Counted from the first letter of the stretch, positions 43,604 to 53,176 are shown. The stretch is 64,000 bases of DNA from Streptomyces sp. S.PB5 (GCF_030403745.1 NZ_JAQMWP010000002.1:434001-498000); one strand, 5' to 3'. Notes: a model not told the origin generated them from the sequence alone. Made by a program: numbers and translations.

Positions 43604-44374
43604 ATGCTGCACCGAGTCGAACACGTCATGGGGTTCCCGGTCTCGCTCCGGGTCGACGACGAGCACGTGGGCGAGGAGTCCGCGGACGCCGTCTTCGCCT
43701 GGCTGCGCGAGGTCGACGAGCGGTTCAGCCCGTTCAAGCCCGACAGCGAGGTGTCGCGGCTGGGCCGGGGCGAGCTCGCCGAGGCCGAGGTGAGCGCGGA
43801 CCTGCGGACCGTGCTCGACCTGTGCGAGCACTACCGGGCCGCCACCGGTGGCGCGTTCGACGTACGGCTGCCGGGCCGGGGCCTCGACCCCTGCGCGGTC
43901 GTCAAGGGCTGGTCGGTGCAGCGGGCCGCGGAGCTGCTCACCGCGGCGGGCGCCCGGCGGTTCGTCCTCAACGCCGGCGGCGACGTGGTCACCGCCGGCG
44001 GGCCCTGGCGGGTGGGCGTACGCCACCCCGAACACGCCGACAAGCTGTGCACGGTCCTCGACCTCACCGACGGCGCGGTCGCGACCTCCGCCCGCTACGA
44101 GCGCGGCGACCACATCATCGACGGCCGCACGGGCCGTCCGGCGACGGGGCTGCTCAGCCTGACGGTGGTCGCCGGAACCCTCACGGAGGCCGACTCGGTC
44201 GCCACGGCCGCGTTCGCGATGGGCGCGGAGGGGGTCGACTGGGCGGCCTCGCTGGACGGTTGCGAGGTCTTCGCGGTGGACGCGGAGCGGCGGGTGCTGC
44301 GGACGCCGGGGTTTCCTACGGCGTCGGCGGCGGCGTCGGTATCGGCATCGGCGTCCGGGACGTCGGCGGCTTAG
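43604..44374 (+). CDS. apbE: FAD:protein FMN transferase (ApbE family)
   Basis: A 256-residue ApbE-type enzyme from ATG 43604. It moves FMN from FAD to a Thr of the FMN-binding domain outside the membrane. Recognisable parts are REVDERFSPFKPDSEVSRL (about 28-46), the flavin-binding KGWSVQRAAELL with AGGDVVTAGG (about 103-130) and the metal-binding region DHIIDGRTGRPATG followed by TEADSVATAAFAMG (about 167-210). There is no evident signal peptide; related actinobacterial proteins are also short at the N-terminus. The C-terminus ends in a Ser/Ala-rich tail. Ten bases after the FMN-binding gene, it completes the three-gene unit. Confidence 0.92.
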   Translation: MLHRVEHVMGFPVSLRVDDEHVGEESADAVFAWLREVDERFSPFKPDSEVSRLGRGELAEAEVSADLRTVLDLCEHYRAATGGAFDVRLPGRGLDPCAVVKGWSVQRAAELLTAAGARRFVLNAGGDVVTAGGPWRVGVRHPEHADKLCTVLDLTDGAVATSARYERGDHIIDGRTGRPATGLLSLTVVAGTLTEADSVATAAFAMGAEGVDWAASLDGCEVFAVDAERRVLRTPGFPTASAAASVSASASGTSAA

Positions 44375-44423
44375 CGGGATCCGAGGGGCGCTCGGCACCA
44401 AGCCCCGGCCCCGGCAGGGCGGT

Positions 44424-46729
44424 TCAGATGGGCTGCGGCTCGAAGTCCCAGCCCGGCGGTTCGTCGGCCTCGGTCGTGAGTGCCCCCAGGCACGCCAGCA
44501 GCAGTGGGTGCCCTTCGTCCACGGCGCCTCGCGCGCGCCTCAGCGTGTCCTCGCGCAGGGCGGCGGCCTCTTCCGGGCGCCCCGAGAGCCGGCGTACCGC
44601 AGCCGCGTTGAGGGCGCAGCCCAGCGTCCACGGATGGTCGGCGCCCAGCGCGGCCGTCATTCCGCGCAGCGCCTGCTCCACCAGCCGTCCTGCCTCGGCG
44701 TGGTCGCCCAGCCGCCAGCGCACCAGACCCAGATTGCCCTGTACGCCCACGGTGTTGGGGTGGTCGTCGCCGAGCAGATGCTGGTAGTCCTCGGCGACCT
44801 GAACGGTCAGGTCGGCGGCCTCGACGAGATCGCCGTGCGAGCGCAGGAAGGTAGCGGCCCAGCGACACCAGGGTGCCGCCGAGGCCGTTCTTGGCGCGCA
44901 GCAGGTCCGGGTCGTCGTCGGCGCGGGTCTCCGTCAGCTGGTCCAGGACGGCCCGCCCGACGGCCTCCGCCTCCCGGTAACGGCCGCTGCGGCGCAGCAT
45001 GTTGGCGTGGTCGTGGATCAGGAACAGCATGTCCCGGTCGTCCGGGCCGAGCCGGCCCCGCCAGCGGTTCACGGCCTGTTCGCACAGCCTGAGCGCGGCC
45101 CGGTTCTCGCCGCGCACCCGCATGTACTCGATGCAGTTCAGGACCAGTTGACGCACCACGGGGTCGGAGCTGTCCAGCACCCCCGCGGTCTCCAGGTGCG
45201 GGATGAGCTCCGCGTACCGGGCCCACTCGCGGGTGTCGGCCGGGTGCCGCGGGTCCGCGCCCGCCAGCAGCCGACAGGGCCTCGCGGCGCTCCTCGGTCA
45301 GGGTGCTGACCAGGAAGGAGTGGTAGAGGCGGTGCATGGAGACACGGTCCACGGCCGGTTCGGCGTCGGTGGACTCGACGTAGTCGAGGCGGACCGCGGT
45401 GGACTCCGACAGTCTGCGCAGCGCGGTGTGCCAGCGGATCGGGTCGCCCGCCAGCGCCGCCAGATGGTCCGGCAGATCGGACGGACGCGCGGCCTGCATC
45501 AGCCGGACCGGGATGGCATCGGGGGAGAACAGGGCGAAAAGATGGAGGAGTTCGACCGCCTCCGGGTTGTTCTCGCCGAGCGTGTTCAGCGTTGTCGACC
45601 AACTGGTCTGGAACCCCATCGGGTAGTCCGAGGAGATCCGGATCCCGATCATGCTGGCCTCGCCGCGCCGGATCATCGAGATGTAGTCCTTGGCGGGCAT
45701 CGCGTTGGCGTCCAGCCAGGCCGCCGTCTGCGCCAGCAGCAGCGGCAGGTCCTGCACTGCGTCGGCGAGCTGGTCGGCCTCGGCGTCGGTCAGCCGCTGG
45801 GCGCGCCGCCGGACGTAGGCCACCGACTCGGGCCGCCGGAAGGGCTGCATCTCGATCTCGGTGACGGTGCCGGAGGCCGCCCAGTCCTGGGTGAGCGTGG
45901 TGATCAGGATGTGCCCGGCCCTCCGGCAGCAGATCCTCGACCTGCTCCATGTCGTCCGCGGAGTCCAGGATCAGCAGCCAGCGCTTGTACGGCGTCCCGG
46001 TGCGCAGTGCCTCGTGGACCGCGCGGATCCGCTCACCCAGTTCCTGGCCGACCGGCAGCTCCAGACGCGGGGCCAGTTGCGCGAACTGCTCACGCGCGGG
46101 GCCGCGGAAGCGGGCGCCGACCCACCACACGATGTCGTAGTCGCCGGCGAACCGGTGCGCGTACTCGTTCGCGATCTGGCTCTTGCCCACACCCGAGATA
46201 CCGCGCAGCGCCACCCGCGCGCCGCTGCGGCCACCGGCTTCGAACCGCGTGTGCAGTTCCTCCAGGATCGCCTCACGGCCGGTGAAGCGGACGTTGCGGC
46301 GGGCCACGTTCCACACCGACGGCGGGTCGTTGGGGAAGCGGGGGGCGGGGGTGCCGGACGGGGCGACGGGCTCGGCGGACGGATCGAGGTCGAGGCGGCG
46401 CAGGATACGGTGGCGGGCCTCGCGGGACTCAGGTCGCGCAGGTCGACCGGGCGCAGCGGGGCGGCGGTCGCGGGCAGCGCCCTCGTGGCCACGCTCACGG
46501 CGGAGAACCGGTCGACATGGGCCGGCACCACCTCGTGCAGCGCCTCGGTCCACTCAGCGTCCGTGCGGGGCCCGAGCGAGAAGTACCAGTCGTCCAGCAC
46601 GAGCAGCACCCGGCCCGGCGCCTGCAGCAGATTGCGCAGCGCGTCGGCGAGCGGGATCCGCAGCGGGGGGTCCCAGCGCAGCAGAGTCGTCTCATGGCCC
46701 AGCTGTGTATGCACATGATGCGCGTGCAC
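44424..46729 (-). pseudogene. FxSxx-COOH system NB-ARC/TPR protein (FxsT type), multiply frameshifted
   Basis: One long protein broken across at least four frame changes. GTG 46729 opens VHAHHVHTQLGHETTLLRW. The frame changes near 46430 to RRLDLDPSAEP. The P-loop is GISGVGKSQIANEYAHRF and the kinase-2 motif LLILDSADDME. Another change near 45915 gives EMQPFRRPESVAYVRRRA and MIRRGEASMIGIRISSDYP. A change near 45285 leads to the TPR part (LDSSDPVVRQLVLNCIEYM). A final change near 44850 leads to VQGNLGLVRWRLGDHAEAGR, ending GWDFEPQPI. The nearly intact coding quality in every segment means recent decay (or sequencing errors). The neighbouring radical-SAM gene is also broken, which favours real loss of the system. 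Confidence 0.75.
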
Positions 46730-46746
46730 TGTAAGCGATGCGCCGC

Positions 46747-48002
46747 TCAATCCGGGGGCATCACCGCGCTCAGCCGCCCGGCCGCGTGCCGTATCAGACG
46801 CTCCAGGTCGGCGCAGAACACCGAGGGGTGCCGGAACCCCGTACCGCGCGCATAGCGGTGGCCGTAGTTGCCGCCGCCGCAGACCCGGCCCACCGGGCAG
46901 GCCCGGCACTCGTCCGCGAGGCCCTCCACGCCGAGCTGGCGGGCGACGATCCCCGGATGGTCGAGGGCCGCGTCGAAGGCGTCGTCGAAGACGTCGAGGC
47001 CGGTGGCGGTCGCCTGGTCGTAGGCGAGGTTCAGGGGTCGATCTGCTCGATGGAGCCGTCGGTGTGCACGACCACCGCGCAGGTCGGGGAGAGGCCCACC
47101 GACTCGGTGGTGCTGGGCACCCCGAGCAGCAGTGCCACGACCTCCGTGAACAGTCGCACCCGGGGCTGCGAGCCGTCAGGCGCGCCGTCCCACCAGAGGT
47201 CGAAGGCGGCCGCCAGCCAGTCGCCGTAAGGGGTCGGCACGGAGGTCCGGACGCCCGGCGCGCGGGCGGGCGGGCCCGGCGGGGGGTTCGACCAGTTGGC
47301 GTGCGGCAGCAGCAGGTCCAGGCGGGGCGGGCGCAGCTCGGCCAGGGAGGCGTACACCTCGGCGGGGTCGCTGGTGATGTCGATGGCGCACAGGATCCCG
47401 GCGTACAGCTCGGGCCGGTCCGCGAGGAGCCGGGCGGCCCGCGCCGCCGCCGGCCACGACGAGCGCCCGGCCCGGTCCACGCGCCGCCTGTTGAGGTGCG
47501 CGGTGCCGCCGTCCAGGCTCAGCCCGACGCGGACGCCCGCGTCCGCGAGCCGGTCCAGGGTGTGCTCGGTGATCAGGGTGCCGTTGCTCTGCACGGTGGT
47601 GCGCAGCGCGATGCCGGCGGGCAGTGCCGCGCGCACGGCGGCCGTGTACTCCAGGGCCGTCTACGCACCGGACAGCAGCGGTTCACCGCCGTGCAGGTCG
47701 ATCCGCACCTCCGACAGCCCATGGGCGGTGGCGTGTTCGGCGATGCGCAGGGCGGTCTGCCGCATCGCACCGGGCGACACCCGGGCCGGGCGCCGGCGCC
47801 AACTGGCGTCCTCACCCTGGTAGATGACGCAGTAGGAGCAGTCGAGATTGCAGCGGCTGTGCACCTTCAGGACGAACTGCCGGAAGGGGAAGGGCTTCTG
47901 CCCCGCTCGCCGGACGGCCGCCACGTCCAGTTCGGCATGCGGCCACGGCGCCGACTCCCGGTCCCGGGCGATCCGTAAGCTGTCGTCCGAAGCCGTCTGC
48001 AC
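46747..48002 (-). pseudogene. FxsB-type radical SAM/SPASM peptide maturase, broken
   Basis: From GTG 48002: MQTASDDSLRIARDRES, then the radical-SAM cysteine motif CNLDCSYC (about residue 50) and GGEPLLSGA. An in-frame TAG follows at 47661-47663. The same frame goes on with TALEYTAAVRAALPAGIALR and NGTLITEHTLDRLADAGVRV up to SIEQIDP. There, near 47031, one base is missing, and the SPASM part continues in another frame (LNLAYDQATATGLDVFDD; CRACPVGRVCGGGNYGHRY). So it carries one nonsense and one frameshift mutation. Intact relatives install cross-links in small FxSxx-type peptides. It lies 34 bases downstream of the small precursor-like gene. Confidence 0.8.
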
Positions 48003-48036
48003 AGCATCGCCTCCCCCGGCAGGCCCCGTGCCGCCG

Positions 48037-48234
48037 CTACCGTTCTACCCCCGGGGAGTCCTCGTGATACGCCACAAGACCGCCGTCGGCGGCGCAGGAC
48101 CGGGCCAGCAGCGTGGCCAGCACCGCACCGAGCACGGGGTGGTCCACCCGGGCCCGCAGCGCGGTCAGATCGACGTCCCGGTAGTCGGGCAGCGGGGTCC
48201 CCGCGGATCCCTCCCGTCCGGCCAATTCCGTCAC
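48037..48234 (-). CDS. FxsA-like small peptide precursor with atypical C-terminus
   Basis: A 65-residue peptide from GTG 48234 with GGGAG seven bases upstream. The leader-like middle PLPDYRDVDLTALRARVDHP and VLGAVLATLLARSC resembles FxSxx-COOH precursors, which open with PLPD and a hydrophobic helix. It lies immediately before the radical-SAM gene, as precursors do. The normal end is Phe-x-Ser-x-x; here the peptide ends VAYHEDSPGVER, with no FxS. Either the core has changed to an aromatic-acidic motif (YHED), or the end has drifted since the maturase was lost. Confidence 0.65.
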   Translation of the reverse strand: MTELAGREGSAGTPLPDYRDVDLTALRARVDHPVLGAVLATLLARSCAADGGLVAYHEDSPGVER

Positions 48235-48254
48235 CCTGCACTCCCTTTCGGCTC

Positions 48255-49349
48255 TCAGTCCGTTCCGCCGAGCGCGGTCATGCGCTCGTACGTCGACTGG
48301 GCGGACTGGGCTTGTGGCCCCTGTGCCGCCCCTGCCCGCTGCCACAGGGTCCATGCCGTCCGGTACGACTCCAGCGCGTGCTCGGGTCCCGCCGTGCGCT
48401 CCAGGACCACCCCGCGCTGGTGGTGCGCCCGGGCGGCCAGCAGCGGTGCACCGGCCCGGTCCGCACTGCGTACGGCGTGGTGGTACGACTCGGACGCCCG
48501 GTCCAGCCACTCCGGCGCCCCGGCCCGCCCGGCGAGCCCCAGGAGCACATCGCCGCGCTCCAGCCACGCCAGGGCCGCCGTACGGTCGTCGCGCGCACCC
48601 CGGGCCGCACGGGCCAGCACCCACTCGGCCTCGTGCAGATCGGTCGGGGTTCCGCCCGCGCCGTGGTGATGGCGCAGCGCCCGCCCGAACAGCAGCTGCC
48701 GGTCGGCCAGATGAGGATCACTGCCCGGCGTCAGCGCCAGCGCCGCCCGCAGCACCCGCACGGCCTCGGTGGCCACCGCCAGCTCGCCCGCGTGCTCGGC
48801 CCGGGCGACCAGTGCCTCGCCACGGCCCGCCAGCAGCTCCGCCCGCACCGGGTCGTCCCGCTCGACCAGGGATTCCGCCTGGGTGAACAAGGCGTCCGCG
48901 GCGACCAGTTCGGCCGGTTCGGCGGTGTGCCGGTAGCGGGCGGAGTGCGCCTCGGCCAGGCGCCGCAGCGCGGGCACCCGCAGCTCCGGGCCCTGGTCGC
49001 GGACCACCTCCACCGCCTGCCGCAGCGCCTGGAGCACCCCGGGATGCCCGGTGTCCCCGGCGGCCACGGCCCGCGCCTCGGCCAGGTCGAGCAGGGCCCG
49101 GCAGCGTACGGCGGAGGGGGCGCTGTGCCGGCCGCTGAGCCGTACGCCGTTCTCGAAGTCCGCGGCCGCCCGCAGCGCCAGCGTCCGTGCCTCGTCGGCC
49201 GCGTCCCGCCCCCGGGCGTCGTCGGCGAGCGCGAGGAGCAGCCGGCCGCGGGCCAGCACCGCCGGATCGAATCCGGGCCGGCCGGGCAGTGCGGAAGGGA
49301 GATGGGGGCCGCCGCCCGTGGCCGCTCCACCGGAGGCCATCGCCGTCAC
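48255..49349 (-). CDS. TPR-like helical repeat protein of the FxSxx locus
   Basis: A 364-residue, Ala/Arg/Leu-rich protein made of helical repeats (LALRAAADFENGVRLSGRH; RAELLAGRGEALVARAEHAG; AAHHQRGVVLERTAGPEHAL). It starts at GTG 49349; ATG 49340 is an alternative. No catalytic motif, signal peptide or membrane segment is visible. It leads the FxSxx-type set on the same strand, 20 bases before the precursor-like gene, so it probably belongs to the operon and may scaffold the maturation proteins. Unlike the other large genes of the set it is uninterrupted. I cannot name its exact role. Confidence 0.75.
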   Translation of the reverse strand: MTAMASGGAATGGGPHLPSALPGRPGFDPAVLARGRLLLALADDARGRDAADEARTLALRAAADFENGVRLSGRHSAPSAVRCRALLDLAEARAVAAGDTGHPGVLQALRQAVEVVRDQGPELRVPALRRLAEAHSARYRHTAEPAELVAADALFTQAESLVERDDPVRAELLAGRGEALVARAEHAGELAVATEAVRVLRAALALTPGSDPHLADRQLLFGRALRHHHGAGGTPTDLHEAEWVLARAARGARDDRTAALAWLERGDVLLGLAGRAGAPEWLDRASESYHHAVRSADRAGAPLLAARAHHQRGVVLERTAGPEHALESYRTAWTLWQRAGAAQGPQAQSAQSTYERMTALGGTD

Positions 49350-49661
49350 CGGCCCCGGCGCGCAGGAGCGGTGACGGGGGTACCGTTTCGGTCACTGGTG
49401 TGAGACGTGTGTGCGACGGGGCACCGCACCGGACGGCTGTGCCACTCACTCACGTCGCGCTCCTCGTCATGGACGGCCGGATGCGTGCGAACTCCATGAC
49501 AGTACGAGCGCACTGCCCGGTCAACAGCGCTTTCCGGCCGCCGATCCGTAATACGCCCCCTGAAGTACCGAAACCCGAGCGGTTTACACTCAGCGCAACG
49601 ACCCGCCTCACCGCGGTCGAATGCGGTCCATCTCGGCCAGACCCGAAGGGTATTCGGCGTT
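49350..49661. other. Intergenic region between FxSxx locus and osmoprotectant operon
   Basis: About 312 bases between divergent genes. It must hold the promoters of both, but I see no strong palindrome, riboswitch or coding frame. Confidence 0.4.
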
Positions 49662-50831
49662 TTGATACGGATAGATTCAGTCACCAAGCGGTACCCGGAC
49701 GGCACGGTGGCGGTCGACCGGCTCTCCTTGGAGATACCCGACCGGTCGATCACGGTCCTCGTGGGCCCCTCGGGCTGCGGCAAGACCACCACCCTCAGGA
49801 TGATCAACCGGATGGTCGAGCCCACCGAGGGCACCATCTCCCTGGACGGCCGGGACATCATGCGGCAGCCGGTCAACACCCTGCGCAGGTCCATGGGTTA
49901 CGTCATCCAGAACGCCGGGCTCTTCCAGCACCGCACGATCATCGACAACATCGCCACCGTGCCCCGCCTCCTCGGCTGGAGCAAGGACAAGGCCCGCGCA
50001 CGCGCCCGCGAGCTGATGGAGCGCGTCGGCCTCGACGCCTCGCTCGCCCGGCGCTACCCCTACCAGCTCTCCGGCGGCCAGCAGCAGCGCGTCGGCGTCG
50101 CCCGGGCGCTGGCCGCCGACCCGCCGGTCCTGCTCATGGACGAGCCGTTCTCCGCCGTCGACCCCATCGTCCGCAAGGGGCTCCAGGACGAACTCCTGCG
50201 CATCCAGGAGGAGTTGGGCAAGACCATCGTCTTCGTCACCCACGACATCGACGAGGCGGTGAAGATCGGCACGATGGTCGCCGTGATGCGCACCGGCGGC
50301 AAGCTCGCCCAGTACGCTCCGCCCGCCGAGCTCCTGTCCGCCCCGGCGGACGAGTTCGTGGAGGACTTCCTGGGCGCGGACCGCGGCATCCGCCGACTGT
50401 CCTTCTTCTCCTCGGCGGGGCTGACGTTGGCGACCGGGCCGGTCGTCACGGCCGGCACCACGGCCGAGCAGCTCGCGGCCCGCGACCTCGCCGGCGCCCC
50501 CTACGTCCTCGTGACGGACGCGGAGGGCAAGCCCCTCGGATGGAGCGAGCCACAGCAGCTGCCGGCCGATGCCGGTCGACTGCTCTCGCACGGGCGGCCG
50601 TTCGTCGCGGGCACCGACTCGCTGCGGGCCGCACTGGACTGCGCGGTGCTCTCACCGACCGGGTGGGCGGTCGCCGTGGACGCCGACGGCCGGGTCGCCG
50701 GGGTGGTCTCCCAGCAGGCCATCGCGGAGGCCATCCGGGGCGCCCACGAGGAACACGGACGCACGGACGCGAAGGTCTCGAACGACAAGGTCTCGAACGG
50801 CAAGGTCTCGAACGGCAAGGTCGCCGGATGA
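49662..50831 (+). CDS. Glycine betaine/osmoprotectant ABC transporter ATPase (OpuCA/ProV type)
   Basis: A 389-residue ATPase starting at TTG 49662 (LIRIDSVTKRYPDGTVAVD), where homology begins. Walker A is GPSGCGKTTT (about 36-45), the signature LSGGQQQRVGVARAL, Walker B VLLMDEPFSAVDP and the switch His VTHDIDEA. Past residue 240 it has a regulatory CBS-like tail (DAEGKPLGWSEPQQLP; TGWAVAVDADGRVAGVVS), as in OpuCA, where it senses ionic strength. The extreme C-terminus is a repeat of KVSN encoded by 15-bp tandem units. It overlaps the first permease by ATGA. The role is uptake of betaine-like solutes under osmotic stress. Confidence 0.92.
   Translation: MIRIDSVTKRYPDGTVAVDRLSLEIPDRSITVLVGPSGCGKTTTLRMINRMVEPTEGTISLDGRDIMRQPVNTLRRSMGYVIQNAGLFQHRTIIDNIATVPRLLGWSKDKARARARELMERVGLDASLARRYPYQLSGGQQQRVGVARALAADPPVLLMDEPFSAVDPIVRKGLQDELLRIQEELGKTIVFVTHDIDEAVKIGTMVAVMRTGGKLAQYAPPAELLSAPADEFVEDFLGADRGIRRLSFFSSAGLTLATGPVVTAGTTAEQLAARDLAGAPYVLVTDAEGKPLGWSEPQQLPADAGRLLSHGRPFVAGTDSLRAALDCAVLSPTGWAVAVDADGRVAGVVSQQAIAEAIRGAHEEHGRTDAKVSNDKVSNGKVSNGKVAG
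50772..50816 (+). repeat. 15-bp tandem repeat at the C-terminus of the ATPase gene
   Basis: Three units of AAGGTCTCGAACGRC plus a partial fourth, encoding KVSND-KVSNG-KVSNG. In-frame and probably variable in copy number. Confidence 0.85.
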
Positions 50832-51523
50832 ACTGGGACCAGATGTTCGACATCCCCAGCGACCTCCAGCACACCTGGCTCGGCCTGGTCGGACTGCATC
50901 TGCGCGAGGCCCTGCTGCCGGTGCTCGCCGGACTGCTGATCTCGCTGCCGCTCGCCCAGCTCTGCGTGCGCTTCCGCTGGTTGTACCCGCCCGTGCTGTG
51001 GGTGACGACCGTGCTCTACGCCATCCCGTCGCTCGCCTTCTTCGTGCTGCTCATCGACTACACCGGCATCACCGAACTGACGGTGATGATCCCGCTCACC
51101 GTCTACAGCCTCGTCGTCCTGGTCCCGGCGATCGTCGACGGCGTCCGCTCGGTCCCCCAGGAGACCCTCGCCGCCGCGACCGCGATGGGCTTCGGCCCCG
51201 TACGCCGTTACGTCCAGGTCCAGTTGCCGATCGCGGTACCGGCGATCATCGCGGGAACCCGGGTGGCCACGGTGTCGAGCATCTCGCTCGTCAGCATCGG
51301 CACCCTCATCGGCAACCAGGGCGCCCTCGGCAACCTGATCAACGACGCCAACATCTACAACCGGCCCGAACTCGCCGTGAACGCCATCCTGTCCATGGCC
51401 GGGCTGGCGATCCTCGCCGACATCCTGCTGGTCCTGCTGCGCCGTCTGCTGACGCCGTGGATGCCGAACGCGGCCCGCACCAAGCGCAGGGCCACCCCCG
51501 CCTTGAAGGAGGCAGCCCGGTGA
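50828..51523 (+). CDS. Osmoprotectant ABC transporter permease (OpuCB type)
   Basis: A 231-residue membrane protein. Its ATG overlaps the ATPase stop. It has six hydrophobic segments (LLPVLAGLLISLPLAQLCV; VLWVTTVLYAIPSLAFFVLL) and the permease loop ETLAAATAMGFGPVRRYVQV that contacts the ATPase. A second permease follows with GTGA overlap. The size and EAA-like loop are those of the OpuCB/OpuCD group. Confidence 0.92.
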   Translation: MNWDQMFDIPSDLQHTWLGLVGLHLREALLPVLAGLLISLPLAQLCVRFRWLYPPVLWVTTVLYAIPSLAFFVLLIDYTGITELTVMIPLTVYSLVVLVPAIVDGVRSVPQETLAAATAMGFGPVRRYVQVQLPIAVPAIIAGTRVATVSSISLVSIGTLIGNQGALGNLINDANIYNRPELAVNAILSMAGLAILADILLVLLRRLLTPWMPNAARTKRRATPALKEAAR

Positions 51524-52188
51524 ACCTGCTCAACTTCATCAACGCCTTCTTCAGCGACAGCGCCCACTGGCAGGGCTACGACGGCATCCCCACCCGCCTC
51601 GGCGAACACATCGGCTACACCTTGGAGGCACTGGCCCTCGCCGCCGCCATCGGTCTGCCGGTCGGCCTGATCACCGGCCACACCGGCCGCGGCGGGAACG
51701 TCCTGTCGATGATCGCCACCGCGGGCCGCGCCCTGCCGACCTTCGGCCTCCTGGTCCTGATGACCCTGCTGCTGGGCTTCGGCCTGGTGAACGTGATGAT
51801 CCCGCTGGTGATCCTCGCCGTACCGCCCATCCTGGTCACCACCTACGAGGCGATCCGCTCCGTGGACCCCTCACCGGTGGACGCGGCACGGGGCATGGGC
51901 ATGAGCGAGACCGGGGTGCTGTTCCAGGTGGAACTCCCGGCGGCGCTCCCGCTGATCCTCAGCGGTCTGCGCTCCGGAGCGATCCAGATCGTCTCGACCG
52001 CGACGATCGCGGCGTACGTGAGCCTGGGTGGGCTCGGCCGCTACATCGTGGACGGCCTGTACCAGCGCAACTACGAGAAGGTGGTGGGCGGAGCGACGCT
52101 GGTGGCGGGGCTGGCGCTGCTGACGCTGGCGCTGTTCTGGGCGGTGGGACGGGTGGCGGTGTCACGCGGGGTCCGCCGGCCCGCGTGA
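51520..52188 (+). CDS. Osmoprotectant ABC transporter permease (OpuCD type)
   Basis: A 222-residue membrane protein from GTG 51520, overlapping the previous stop. Hydrophobic segments include YTLEALALAAAIGLPVGLIT, FGLLVLMTLLLGFGLVNVMI and GGATLVAGLALLTLALFWAV. The permease loop is SPVDAARGMGMSETGVLFQV. It ends three bases before the convergent end of conservon 1. The binding protein that normally follows is about 4.4 kb further on (56617), with conservon 1 lying between. Confidence 0.92.
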   Translation: MNLLNFINAFFSDSAHWQGYDGIPTRLGEHIGYTLEALALAAAIGLPVGLITGHTGRGGNVLSMIATAGRALPTFGLLVLMTLLLGFGLVNVMIPLVILAVPPILVTTYEAIRSVDPSPVDAARGMGMSETGVLFQVELPAALPLILSGLRSGAIQIVSTATIAAYVSLGGLGRYIVDGLYQRNYEKVVGGATLVAGLALLTLALFWAVGRVAVSRGVRRPA

Positions 52189-52191
52189 CGG

Positions 52192-52773
52192 CTACTCGGC
52201 CCTTTTCAGGGCCAGTTCCAGCACGACCAGCAACGCGTCCCGGACGGAGCCCTGTTCACGTGCGTCGAAGACGATGACGGGCACCTGCTCGGAGACGTCC
52301 AGTGCCCACCGGATCTCCTCCAGGCTGTGCTCGACCCGCCCGTCGAACGCGTTCGCGGCGACGGCGAACGGAATCCTCCGGTGCTCGAAGTAGTCGACGG
52401 CCGCATAGCAGTCGTCGAGCCGCCGCGTGTCCACGATCACCAGGCCGCCCACCGCCCCCTCGACGATGTCGTCCCACATGAACCCGAACCGCTCCTGCCC
52501 GGGCGTACCGAACAGATAGAGCTTCAGGCTCGGGTCGATGGTGATGCAGCCGAAGTCCATCGCGACCGTGGTCGTGGTCTTGCGCGGGGTGTGCGTCAGG
52601 TCGTCCACACCGGCCGCGACCTCGGTGATCGCCGCCTCCGTGGTGAGCGGCTCGATCTCGGAGATCGAGCCGACGGCCGTGGTCTTGCCCACGCCGAAGC
52701 CGCCCGCGATCACCATCTTGACCGGCAGCGGCGGCCTCACCACGGCCCGTTCAGCCGTTGTCGCCGTTGTCAC
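52192..52773 (-). CDS. Conservon GTPase (CvnD type), conservon 1
   Basis: A 193-residue small GTP-binding protein from GTG 52773. The P-loop is GGFGVGKTTAVGS (about residues 25-37), with TTTTVAMDFGCI as switch region and LFGTPGQERFGFMWDD as the switch II analogue. Members of this Rop/MglA-like family form the fourth gene of Streptomyces conservons and act with the roadblock and DUF742 proteins at the membrane beneath the sensor kinase. The start overlaps the DUF742 gene by 23 bases. The canonical NKxD base-recognition motif is replaced by NAFD (VAANAFDG), which is usual in this family. Confidence 0.93.
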   Translation of the reverse strand: MTTATTAERAVVRPPLPVKMVIAGGFGVGKTTAVGSISEIEPLTTEAAITEVAAGVDDLTHTPRKTTTTVAMDFGCITIDPSLKLYLFGTPGQERFGFMWDDIVEGAVGGLVIVDTRRLDDCYAAVDYFEHRRIPFAVAANAFDGRVEHSLEEIRWALDVSEQVPVIVFDAREQGSVRDALLVVLELALKRAE

Positions 52774-53176
52774 GGGGCACCTTTCGGGAGTCCGGGATGG
52801 CCCGCAGGCCATCGATCAGTCGGCGCAGGACGGAAGCGTCGTGCGTGGCCTCGGAGTCGGGCACGTGCACCGTCAACTGCCCCTCCTCGCGCAGGTCCTC
52901 GGCGAGGACCCGCACCACGTTGAGATGCAGCCGCAGCCGGGCCGCGAGTTCCGCGATGGACTGCGGGAGCCGGCAGGCGGCGACGATGTCGTGCTGCTCG
53001 AAGGAGAGCCGGCCGAGCGCGTCGAGCCCCTCGGCGGTGGCGACCACCTGGGTCTCGACGGGCATGGTCCGGCCCGACGGTCCGGCCGCCACCCGGCCGG
53101 CGGTGACCAGGAACGGGCGCACAGCGGGGGCGGGCCCGACCGGGTCGGGTCCCGGGGGCTGGATGCCGTCCGCCAT
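52751..53176 (-). CDS. DUF742 protein (CvnC type), conservon 1
   Basis: A 141-residue DUF742 protein with the family opening VRPFLVTAGRVAAGPSGRTM and the winged-helix-like part RLSFEQHDIVAACRLPQSIAELAARLRLHLNVVRVLAEDL (given here in two motifs, about residues 58-95). It is the third gene of the conservon, lying 33 bases after the roadblock gene. It is thought to take part in the complex with the GTPase. Confidence 0.9.
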   Translation of the reverse strand: MADGIQPPGPDPVGPAPAVRPFLVTAGRVAAGPSGRTMPVETQVVATAEGLDALGRLSFEQHDIVAACRLPQSIAELAARLRLHLNVVRVLAEDLREEGQLTVHVPDSEATHDASVLRRLIDGLRAIPDSRKVPRDNGDNG

